Shown here in pieces: positions 24,911 to 32,124 of a stretch of 36,348 bases of DNA. The position numbers and the translations under genes were made by a program. The notes under the pieces were generated by a model. That model searched no databases, was not told where the DNA came from, and worked only from the letters and a program-made list of their open reading frames with translations. Origin of the DNA: Planctomycetota bacterium (GTDB taxonomy: Bacteria > Planctomycetota > Planctomycetia > Pirellulales > Pirellulaceae); assembly GCA_003671195.1 (NCBI GenBank), contig QWPJ01000159.1, positions 1-36,348 of the forward strand, written 5' to 3'. Positions within the stretch are counted from its first letter, which is position 1, and each line of letters opens with the position of its first letter.

Positions 24911-26713
24911 ATGTCAAAATTCATCAGCATCGAATGCGATACCAGCGAGGTGCGCTTGGCGGTAGGAACCATCGGCTTGACCGGAGTTTCGATCGAAAAG
25001 GTCATGAGCGCACCGATCGAGCTTGATCAAGCCTCCCAACCTTGGGGTAGTCCCCAGGCTGTCTCGGCACTCAAAGAACTGCTCCAACAGGGAGGCATCA
25101 AAGGAGGAAACGTCATCGCTTGCGTCAGCCGTAACGACATCGAGTTGCGCGCGATCACCTTGCCGTTGGTCGACGACAACGAACTACCCGATATGGTTCG
25201 TTTTGCAGCACCCCGCTACTTTGCCAACGTCAATGAAAGCTGGCCTCTTGATTTTATCACCATGCCCTCGCACCTTGAGGGAAGCATCGATTGCATTGTC
25301 GGCGCGATCAGTCCCGCGCTGATCCAAAAAATCGACTCGACGGTCTCCGAGGCAGGATTAACCCTCAAGCACATGGTCCTACGCCCGATGGCCGCTGCCG
25401 CCGGTGCGATCGCCAAACATCCCGAATGGGCTAACTCAACGACCTTGTTTATCGATTTGCTCAACGATGAGGCCGATGTGGTCATCACCGAGCGAGGCAA
25501 ATCGGTTTTCATGCGAAGTTTTTACGCTCCGACAGATCCGCAAGACGCCCAGTCGGTCAAGATCCTCGCGAGCGAAGTCAAGCGGACTCTCATGTCGGCC
25601 GTCTCGCAGCGCCCGGGCTTGAAAGTCGATCAACTGATCGTCTGGACGAAAGACTCCCTGGCTCCGTTTGCCCAAGCGTTGAGCCAAGCGACCGATATGC
25701 CTGTGAAGATGCTCGATCCGTTTACCATGGCCGAACGGGCGGACATCTCTGTAGCCGCAACAACACAAACCGTCGGCAGGTTCGCTCCCGTACTTGGCGC
25801 CTTGCAATTCCCAAACACTACCGACCGCTTGATCGATTTTGCTAACCCTCGCAAGAAGGTAGAACGCAAAAAACCGATCGGTAAATACATTCTCGCCGGC
25901 GCCGCGGCTACAGGGTTGCTGGCCGCAAGTTGGTGGTGGTACTCCTCGCGCCACGCAGCCTTGGACCAAGATATTGCGTTGCTCAAAGCAGAGGTTGACT
26001 CAGACGTCCCGATCCTGAAATCCTCTACCAAAAATCTCGCCGATTGGAAAAAAGTCGAGACGTTCCTCCAAGGGGACATCCTCTGGGTCGACGAACTCGA
26101 ACGCCTATCACTAAACTCCAAAGACTCCGACACCACCTACTTTGGCGGAACGACCTTTGCGCTCGAACCTCGCAGCAATAATGCGACCATCGCAACGAAA
26201 TTCTTCACCAAAGAACAAGATCTCGTACCGGAAATCCAAGGGGCTTATCGAGACGCAAAGCACAATGTACGCGGTACCGGATTGGCCCAAAGCCAAGACA
26301 AAAAATATCCGGTTGCAGCCGATATGCTCATCAATGTCGCCACCGTGGAGGTCACCGACCCGAGGAATGTCAAACGCAAGCCGATAGTGCCTGCGTCGAC
26401 AGAGCCTGCGACGAGCGAGCCTGCGACGAGCGAGCCTGCGACGAGCGAGCCTGCAACGACTGAGCCTGCGACGAGCGAGCCTGCAACGACTGAGCCTGCG
26501 ACGAGCGAGCCTGCAACGACTGAGCCTGCAACGACTGAGCCTGCAACGACTCAGCCTGCAACGACTCAGCCTGCAACGACTGGGCCTGCAACGACTGGGC
26601 CTGCAACGACTGGGCCTGCAACGACTGAGCCTGAAACGACAGAGCCTGCAACGACTGAGCCGAAGCCTGAACCTACTACCGAGCCCGAACCCATCATTGG
26701 AGGTGCATCGTGA
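24911..26713 (+). CDS. gspL: GspL/PilM-like protein with C-terminal TEPAT repeat tail
   Basis: This inner-membrane protein is the L component, which links the ATPase to the periplasmic parts. Residues 1 to about 315 form an actin-like PilM/GspL cytoplasmic domain (FISIECDTSEVRLAVG, LPLVDDNELPDMVRFAAPRY, TTLFIDLLNDEADVVI). One membrane helix follows at about 324-345 (KYILAGAAATGLLAASWWWY), then a periplasmic region with a coiled-coil start. Residues about 497-581 are 17 tandem copies of a five-residue unit (TEPAT/SEPAT/TQPAT/TGPAT), a Pro/Thr-rich, probably extended tail. Classical GspL has no such tail. The gap after gspK is 63 bases, and the end overlaps the next gene as GTGA. Confidence 0.88.
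   Translation: MSKFISIECDTSEVRLAVGTIGLTGVSIEKVMSAPIELDQASQPWGSPQAVSALKELLQQGGIKGGNVIACVSRNDIELRAITLPLVDDNELPDMVRFAAPRYFANVNESWPLDFITMPSHLEGSIDCIVGAISPALIQKIDSTVSEAGLTLKHMVLRPMAAAAGAIAKHPEWANSTTLFIDLLNDEADVVITERGKSVFMRSFYAPTDPQDAQSVKILASEVKRTLMSAVSQRPGLKVDQLIVWTKDSLAPFAQALSQATDMPVKMLDPFTMAERADISVAATTQTVGRFAPVLGALQFPNTTDRLIDFANPRKKVERKKPIGKYILAGAAATGLLAASWWWYSSRHAALDQDIALLKAEVDSDVPILKSSTKNLADWKKVETFLQGDILWVDELERLSLNSKDSDTTYFGGTTFALEPRSNNATIATKFFTKEQDLVPEIQGAYRDAKHNVRGTGLAQSQDKKYPVAADMLINVATVEVTDPRNVKRKPIVPASTEPATSEPATSEPATSEPATTEPATSEPATTEPATSEPATTEPATTEPATTQPATTQPATTGPATTGPATTGPATTEPETTEPATTEPKPEPTTEPEPIIGGAS
26399..26653. repeat. 15-bp coding tandem repeat, 17 units
   Basis: The unit is ACTGAGCCTGCAACG or a close variant (GAGCCTGCGACGAGC phase in the first copies), in frame within the gspL-like gene. 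Variants cluster: SEPAT units come first, then TQPAT pairs and TGPAT triplets, then TEPAT again. This order suggests stepwise unit duplication. The unit number is likely to vary between strains. Confidence 0.95.
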
Positions 26714-27903
26714 ACTTATCCAAACGTGAACAATTACTCGCTGCTGGGGTTGGACTTGTTTTTTTTCTGTTCCTTGGGAACTACATCTGGGAGTCGATTC
26801 GCAGCGGAATTGATACCAAAGAAAACCTCAAACTCAATTTGTCGAAGCAACGCGATGAACAAAAGCTTCAACTGACTGCCGGCGCGATCGCCAAATCGAA
26901 ACTCAATCGTCTCGTCAGCCAGTCCTTGCCGAGCAACGAAGAGAAGGCTCGTGCACAGTATCTCGAATGGCTGATCAACTTGGCTGATCAATGCAATTTG
27001 TCCGATCCGCTCCCGAAGTCGACGGGCGACACGATTGAGAAGGATCTCTACCAGTCCTTCCGTTTTCAACTTGCTGGGACCGGAACGATTGAAAATGCAA
27101 CCAAGCTTTTGCATGCGTTTCACACCAAAGACTACTTGCACCGAATCACGCGATTCGACATGCAGCCGATTCCCAACAACAATCCACCGAACCGGCTTCG
27201 AATCTCGCTCGATTGCGAAGTCTTGGCGTTGAAGAATGCCAACCCGGTTCAACCGGCACCGGGTGATAATGCACCGAGGATCGAGCGGCCGTTGGCGGAA
27301 TACGAAAATTCGATTGTCGGGCGAAATATCTTTGCGCCGACGAACACTCCTCCGGTTCTCGAACAGAGCAAACTCGTCTCGGCGACACTTGGCCTGAAAA
27401 TGGATGTCGGAGTGGCAGCCAAGGAATCCGATCCTGGGCAGGTACTTAAGTACGAGTTCGAAGGGGATCCGATCCGGGGCATGCAACTCGATCCAGACTC
27501 TGGCAATTTGAGTTGGACGGCGACCGATCTGGGAGATTACAAGGTCGGGATACGTGCGACCGATTCGGGTATCCCTGCGAAATCCAGCGTGCAATGGATC
27601 TCGATCAAAGTCCAGGACGCTCCCCCGCCGGTGAAAAAGCCCAAGGATTTCGACGTCGCTTCCCAAGCGTTTGTCAGCGGTTTGTTAGCCGATGGCAAAG
27701 GCCCCCAAGCTTGGATTCGTTCCAAAACGGAGAACAAAACGTTCTATGTCCGCGAAGGCGAGCAACTCAAGCTCGGCGATATCGAGGGCAAGGTCATCTC
27801 GATTGGATTGAATTTTATCGAAGTTGAGACCGAAGGAAAGCGTTGGACCGTCGGGCTCGACGAACCCTTGTCGGACGCTTACAAACGGGGCATCGAAGAC
27901 TAG
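26710..27903 (+). CDS. GspM/PilO-like protein fused to Ig-like and GspC/PilP-like domains
   Basis: This is the last gene of the secretion operon, 397 residues. Residues 10-30 form one membrane helix after a short basic N-terminus, followed by a coiled-coil and a ferredoxin-like part to about 175, as in GspM/PilO. VGRNIFAP (203-210) is the motif that opens the periplasmic part of GspC/PilP-type proteins. Residues about 222-302 look like a cadherin/He_PIG-type Ig domain (LKYEFEGDPIRGMQLDPDSG, LGDYKVGIRATDSG). Residues about 317-385 resemble the GspC homology region (FYVREGEQLKLGDIEGKV). The GTG start at 26710 overlaps the gspL stop as GTGA, with GGAGGTG just upstream. It may do the work of both GspM and GspC. 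Confidence 0.78.
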   Translation: MNLSKREQLLAAGVGLVFFLFLGNYIWESIRSGIDTKENLKLNLSKQRDEQKLQLTAGAIAKSKLNRLVSQSLPSNEEKARAQYLEWLINLADQCNLSDPLPKSTGDTIEKDLYQSFRFQLAGTGTIENATKLLHAFHTKDYLHRITRFDMQPIPNNNPPNRLRISLDCEVLALKNANPVQPAPGDNAPRIERPLAEYENSIVGRNIFAPTNTPPVLEQSKLVSATLGLKMDVGVAAKESDPGQVLKYEFEGDPIRGMQLDPDSGNLSWTATDLGDYKVGIRATDSGIPAKSSVQWISIKVQDAPPPVKKPKDFDVASQAFVSGLLADGKGPQAWIRSKTENKTFYVREGEQLKLGDIEGKVISIGLNFIEVETEGKRWTVGLDEPLSDAYKRGIED

Positions 27904-27995
27904 CGACCTGCACCGACGGAAATCACCCACCTGCTGGTGCCCAAACGCAGCTTCCTGGCGGGCTGAGTCAAATCGCCCAACCGCTGGCGCTGGTT

Positions 27996-28087
27996 GGCTC
28001 ACTTGTGAGCCGTCTAGGCGCAAGCCGCGGGCGATGGCTATAGGAATCCTTCGCCCGCTCGGGTCCAAGCGAAGGGGGTGTTTTATC
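27996..28087 (+). terminator. hairpin cluster after the secretion operon, terminator with alternative pairing
   Basis: Three hairpins lie in a row. GGCTCAC-TT-GTGAGCC is at 27996-28011. GCGGGCGA (28027-28034) pairs exactly with TCGCCCGC (28051-28058). CCTTCGC (28048-28054) pairs with GCGAAGG (28069-28075) and is followed by a GGGTG-TTTT run, as in an intrinsic terminator. The second and third share bases 28051-28054 and cannot form together. It could end the secretion operon or attenuate the DUF1501 gene that begins at 28175. Confidence 0.55.
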
Positions 28088-28174
28088 AAATTTCTTATGC
28101 AATAATTGTCTGAATCGGGCACAACAGGCGACCGCCTTGTTGGCCCCTCTACTCCTTTTGTACAGCCGATAGCC

Positions 28175-29593
28175 ATGAACCGATTCGAAGTCATCGATCG
28201 CCGAAGCATGCTCGTGGCCTCGGCCAGTCTGCTTGCGGGTCTACCTCTTGGGTCGCCCCAACTGCTCGGCTCGCCTGGACCGGAACCGGCGGCGAACGCG
28301 GGCCAAGCCAAATCGGTCATTCTATTCTTCCTCTGTGGCGGGGCCTCGCATATCGATACTTGGGATATGAAGCCCGATGCACCCGTCGAATACCGTGGTC
28401 CGTTTGCCTCCATCGCCACTTCGGCCCCAGAAATACGGCTTTGCGAACATTTGCCTAAGTTAGCCAATCAAGCGCATCGGCTTGCGATCGTGCGCTCGGT
28501 AGGGGCAAGCGTCAGCACCAACGACCATCATGCTGGTTATTATTACAACCTGACCGGTCACGTTCCTGACCCGACGTTTTTGTCGCTCGGAAACGACCGC
28601 CGTCCCTATGCGGACGATTGGCCCTCGATGGCCTGCGTGGTCGCCAACAAGGTTCCCTCGCGTTCATCGCTTCCCAATACGATCAGCTTGCCCCATAAGC
28701 CCAGCAAGGCGCCCTACACGCGACCTGGTCAATTCGCAGCGCGCTTGGGCGTTGAGTTCGATCCTTTGTTTGTTGACGGGTCACTTGAGAAGCCATTGCA
28801 ATTCCAAGCTCCGTCGCTGGCGCTTGCAGGTGGCACATCGGCCGAGCTCCTGCAGTCTCGCAAGGAACTTCTAGGACGCTTCAATCAAGCCAAGCGGGAT
28901 CTTGAGCGCACGGCCGACGAGTCGAATTGGAAAAAGCACCAGGAAAGGACCTTGAATCTGCTCGTCTCGTCCCAAGCGACCCAGGCGTTTGATCTATCGA
29001 GCGAAACCGAGGCGACCCGACAGCTTTATGGTACAAGTGTCAACGCCATGAGCCTGCTGCTCGCAAGACGATTGGTCGAGGCCCAAGTCCCCTTCATCAG
29101 TGTCTTTTGGCGAGAGAACGAAGCGATCGCCGATGCGTGCAAGAGCGAGGGAGCTTGGGATACCCACGGCAATAACTTTGAATGCTTAAAAAAGCACTTG
29201 CTGCCGGAGTTCGACCAAGCATTTTCTGGACTCTTGATCGATCTTCACCAACGTGGCTTGCTCGATGAAACGTTGGTGTTGGTCACCAGTGAGATGGGGC
29301 GTAAACCTAAAATAGGAGATCCTCGATCCGGGGGTACCAACGGCGCGGGCCGCGATCACTGGACCCACTGCCAAAGCGTCTTGATGGCAGGGGGTGGAAT
29401 CCGTGGCGGGATGACTTATGGTACCACCGACCGGTACGCCGAGTACCCAGCAGAGAACCCCGTGACTCCTGCTGATATCGCCAAAACCGTTTACCGGGCA
29501 GTGGGAGTCGAAAACCTCCAAGCGACCGATTCCCAAGGCCGCCCGTATCATCTTCTGGACGAAGGCCGTGCGATTGAGCCTTTATTTGGTTAA
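28175..29593 (+). CDS. DUF1501 domain-containing protein, Tat-exported
   Basis: This 472-residue protein belongs to the DUF1501 family (alkaline-phosphatase/sulfatase-like fold), very common in planctomycetes. The N-terminus FEVIDRRSMLVASASLLAGL has a twin-arginine pair before a hydrophobic stretch, so export by Tat is likely. Family marks include FLCGGASHIDTWDMKPDAP, NDHHAGYYYNLTGH, WDTHGNNFECLKKHLLPEFD, LVLVTSEMGRKPKI and GRDHWTHCQSVLMAGGG. The ATG at 28175 starts the Tat signal; a TTG at 28106 in the same frame is less likely. DUF1501 genes usually follow a DUF1549/DUF1553 cytochrome-type partner, but none is here. The substrate is unknown. Confidence 0.92.
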   Translation: MNRFEVIDRRSMLVASASLLAGLPLGSPQLLGSPGPEPAANAGQAKSVILFFLCGGASHIDTWDMKPDAPVEYRGPFASIATSAPEIRLCEHLPKLANQAHRLAIVRSVGASVSTNDHHAGYYYNLTGHVPDPTFLSLGNDRRPYADDWPSMACVVANKVPSRSSLPNTISLPHKPSKAPYTRPGQFAARLGVEFDPLFVDGSLEKPLQFQAPSLALAGGTSAELLQSRKELLGRFNQAKRDLERTADESNWKKHQERTLNLLVSSQATQAFDLSSETEATRQLYGTSVNAMSLLLARRLVEAQVPFISVFWRENEAIADACKSEGAWDTHGNNFECLKKHLLPEFDQAFSGLLIDLHQRGLLDETLVLVTSEMGRKPKIGDPRSGGTNGAGRDHWTHCQSVLMAGGGIRGGMTYGTTDRYAEYPAENPVTPADIAKTVYRAVGVENLQATDSQGRPYHLLDEGRAIEPLFG

Positions 29594-29635
29594 TGAGGCC
29601 AGACCCACAAACCCACGGAATGCAATTTTCAATAG

Positions 29636-29725
29636 TACTAGGTCGGCTTGGCCAGCGCCCGTTGGTCTGGTCGGCCTAGGCTCTTCTTGCTGACCTAGTA
29701 ATGGCCATGCCCTTTTTGGGTGGCC
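29636..29725. terminator. paired hairpins downstream of DUF1501, possible bidirectional terminator
   Basis: TACTAGGTCGGC (29636-29647) pairs with GCTGACCTAGTA (29689-29700), 12 bases with one G-U pair. Inside, GGCCAGC can pair with GTTGGTC. A second hairpin, GGCCATGCCC-TTTTT-GGGTGGCC (29703-29725, with a 2-base bulge), follows. They begin 43 bases after the DUF1501 stop, and would have lain between DUF1501 and thrC if those two genes were once adjacent and convergent. Confidence 0.5.
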
Positions 29726-29762
29726 GCACTTGGTAGTAGTGCCGTTGGATCGCCTACTGCCG

Positions 29763-29819
29763 CTAAGAATACAATGGGATTGCATTGATGATCACCTAGA
29801 GATCCTTCGGCACCGCATT
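29763..29819 (-). pseudogene. remnant of the 3' end of thrC
   Basis: Read on the minus strand this stretch gives NAVPKDL*VIINAIPLYS*, against [18 protein letters not shown] at the end of the intact thrC (32125). At DNA level 45 of 59 bases from 29761 match those from 32123, and the first 14 are identical. One in-frame stop replaces a Glu codon and a second stop precedes the matching part. It has the same orientation as thrC. Similarity ends at about 29819. Confidence 0.7.
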
Positions 29820-30061
29820 TCACCCATCGAACTCCTTACATTTTCCCCAACAAGACATATCGGTCTAATACAACTCAATCACTTACGTCTGTAGCTCTCA
29901 TCGCGATTAGCACAACCGTCTTAAATATCCGTCAATCGATTTCGAATCGAATTCAAACTTGATTCGTATTAAATTAAAACGAGGAGACCATCTATAAATG
30001 CATTAGGGTACTTGCCCCCGGTGGACTGTTACCAATTCGTCTTAAACAAAGAGGCCATGCC

Positions 30062-30889
30062 ATGGATTCTCAAAGAAGTGTTGTTCGTCGAACGATTGTG
30101 TTCTTTCTAGCTATGATAATTTCCTCCGTTTGGCAATTAAGCCACACTTCCGTGCTATGTGCTGCGGTTATTTTCCAAGATTCGGATTTCGTCGCATCGG
30201 ATTGGACTTCCACTAAGTACGCGGATGCTACGGCGAATCAAGGAGCAAGTTTTGTGACGACAACGATTGCAAGCGGCGGAGCTCCTGGGAGTTACAGGCA
30301 GGTTCTTCTGACCTTTCCAGCAGGTGGCCTAATGCGTGTAGCACACCTAAGAAGCGGTAGCAATGGCTTTAAGTGGAACCCTTCTACGCAAGGTGCGTTT
30401 ACTACGATCGATTACTCGTTTAACTTGATCATGACCAACTACTTCAATCCGGCTCCTATACCAGCCCCGTCACAACAAGCTGCTGTCGGCTACGCCATGC
30501 TACTATACCAAGACGGCTATTACTACACTGCTCCTGTTGTTGCTGTTAGAACAAGCGACAACAAGCAGTGGATCTCAATCGCTGACACACTCCAAGCCTC
30601 TCAGATCCTTCGGATCAATCCCACAACAGGCCTTGGAATGCCAGGCTTCCACCCGAATTTCTCCGCAACCGGTGGTGAAATCATTTTTGGTTACGACAAC
30701 GCAACCTCTCATGGATCTACCGGGGTGCTCAAGGCGACTGAAAGCGGAATCGATAACTACATGATCCGCCTCGGGGACAACGCGCCACCACCGGCTGTTC
30801 CCGAACCCAGCACGGCAATACTCAGCCTTGGACTCCTCTCGTTCGCCGGCTTAAATTCAGTCCGAAGGCGATTCCAGCAGAGAAAGTAG
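30062..30889 (+). CDS. PEP-CTERM sorting domain protein
   Basis: This 275-residue exported protein starts with a basic N-terminus and a hydrophobic signal segment (TIVFFLAMIISSVWQLS), likely cleaved near residue 34. The middle is a beta-rich domain (FQDSDFVASDWTSTKY, YAMLLYQDGYYYTAPVVAV) like other planctomycete surface proteins. It ends in the PEP-CTERM signal: VPEPSTAI, a hydrophobic helix LSLGLLSFAGL, then RRRFQQRK. PEP-CTERM proteins are processed by exosortase and linked to exopolysaccharide; no exosortase is in the window. Base composition is more AT-rich than the neighbouring operons, which fits acquisition. AGAGG lies about 8 bases before the ATG. Confidence 0.88.
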   Translation: MDSQRSVVRRTIVFFLAMIISSVWQLSHTSVLCAAVIFQDSDFVASDWTSTKYADATANQGASFVTTTIASGGAPGSYRQVLLTFPAGGLMRVAHLRSGSNGFKWNPSTQGAFTTIDYSFNLIMTNYFNPAPIPAPSQQAAVGYAMLLYQDGYYYTAPVVAVRTSDNKQWISIADTLQASQILRINPTTGLGMPGFHPNFSATGGEIIFGYDNATSHGSTGVLKATESGIDNYMIRLGDNAPPPAVPEPSTAILSLGLLSFAGLNSVRRRFQQRK

Positions 30890-31145
30890 TTTCATGTGAA
30901 TTTCAATGGTTCTACACGGATTGAAAATTTTTGATTGGCTTTCATCGTAGATAGGTAACAATTAAGAGTTTTTTCAGATCCTCTCCATTCGATCAATTCG
31001 AACTTGAAATTGGTCGATCTGCAGCCGTAATCGTCAAATCCCCACAGCAATTCCTACCTTGGATGCGTTGAGCACCATCTCGGTGCATAGGATTGCTCGG
31101 CAATTGCAATTGGAGCTTCATAAAATCGAGACACAACGGTCTGTT

Positions 31146-32060
31146 CTACTTTGACAGTAGCATCTGAAAGAGAAAGTCGTTGCCATCAGAGTACTTCTTG
31201 GATTCCGAATAGCCAGGGATCACCAGATGGCAATCGTGCCCAACTCGGTCGGATTTCTCCTTGAGCTTTACGCCGTAAACCGGATGATGGATTCCGTGGC
31301 TGGAGTCCCTTGATGGAAGATCCATCTCGGCGCTGCAGGTCATGAACAAGGGAGGATCGTTGGAGTCGAGATGATTGATGGGTGAAAACTCGACATAGAG
31401 ATCATGGGCTAGGTCATGTTTCTTCATCACTTCTGAAATTTCTCTTTCGCCTACCGCACCGGCGATCATGGGATGCTTGAGAACATTTGGACCTAACCAG
31501 CCTTCAATGACCTCAGGGTCAATGGAGGTCTGAGCGACCAACACCGAGGCAGCACAGACACGCGTAGATTCTCGCAAAACAGGATCCGTCGCTTTTGGGT
31601 CAGCAATGTCATCATGCAGTAACAGCCACATCGCTGTGCACCCCCCCGCACTTGGTCCGGTCAAAGCGATATGTTTCGTATCAATGTTCCAGTGATTTGC
31701 CTTCGAACGAAGAAACTGGATGGCTCGTGCCGCATCGTAGACCGGGGCAGGTAAAGGATTTCCAGGAGTCAATCGGTAGTTGATCGCGGCAATGGAAATT
31801 CCCCTGTCAAGAAACGGCTGGAAAGCCGGCCCCTTTTTGCTCTTGTCCCCGGTAAGCCAACCGCCTCCGTGAATGTAAATTAGCAGTGGACGTGGGCCAT
31901 CGCCGGTTGCGTCCCAAAAGTCGAGTACATTTCTTGCATCAGGTCCGTAGGAGACATCCGATTTTGTCGGAGTTGGCTGTTCTGGCGTATCGGCCGCGAA
32001 GGACGCGCAAGTACCAGCGGATAAAGACAAGAACAATACGACGACTTTAAAGGATCTCAT
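31146..32060 (-). CDS. secreted alpha/beta hydrolase (esterase/lipase type)
   Basis: This 304-residue alpha/beta hydrolase resembles the hormone-sensitive lipase / BD-FAE esterase group. A signal peptide (VVVLFLSLSAGTCASFAA, cleavage near residue 23) directs export. Visible motifs are the oxyanion-hole LLIYIHGGGW, AAINYRLTPG, the nucleophile elbow GPSAGG with the catalytic Ser, and a likely catalytic His in VGHDCHLVIPG. An acid in the PPLFMTCSAEMD segment may complete the triad. The natural ester substrate is unknown; planctomycetes use many such enzymes on acetylated or feruloylated polysaccharides. It faces the PEP-CTERM gene tail to tail, with a 256-base gap in which I see only a 5-bp hairpin (31072-31086). 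Confidence 0.88.
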   Translation of the reverse strand: MRSFKVVVLFLSLSAGTCASFAADTPEQPTPTKSDVSYGPDARNVLDFWDATGDGPRPLLIYIHGGGWLTGDKSKKGPAFQPFLDRGISIAAINYRLTPGNPLPAPVYDAARAIQFLRSKANHWNIDTKHIALTGPSAGGCTAMWLLLHDDIADPKATDPVLRESTRVCAASVLVAQTSIDPEVIEGWLGPNVLKHPMIAGAVGEREISEVMKKHDLAHDLYVEFSPINHLDSNDPPLFMTCSAEMDLPSRDSSHGIHHPVYGVKLKEKSDRVGHDCHLVIPGYSESKKYSDGNDFLFQMLLSK

Positions 32061-32124
32061 CGTTCTGACTTCTCGGGGTTACGTACCGTTGTATCGTGTT
32101 GTTCTGTAGGACCCCGGAAGACCG

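Larger units (their letters stand above)
29594..30061. other. 468-bp intergenic region with hairpins, thrC remnant and AT-rich leader
   Basis: The left part (29594-29760) holds the hairpins listed separately. At 29763-29819 is a decayed copy of the 3' end of thrC. The right part (about 29830-30061) is clearly more AT-rich than the rest of the window and has short palindromes such as CGATTTCGAATCG. GAGGAG precedes a two-codon frame (ATG CAT TAG) near 29998. I could not place a promoter for the PEP-CTERM gene. Confidence 0.6.

Noticed and set aside
26370..26651. Minus-strand Gln/Ser/Ala-rich open frame
   Set aside because: It is the reverse reading of the 15-bp repeat in gspL. Its regular composition follows from the repeat, and there is no start context.
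26399..26653. CRISPR-like array
   Set aside because: Units are 15 bp, directly adjacent without spacers, and in frame within a gene.
29636..29700. tRNA or tRNA-like gene
   Set aside because: The nested stems do not give a cloverleaf with acceptor, anticodon and T-loop signatures.
29990..30030. Sigma-54 (-24/-12) promoter for the PEP-CTERM gene
   Set aside because: No GG-N10-GC spacing was found; the nearest GG and GC are too close together.
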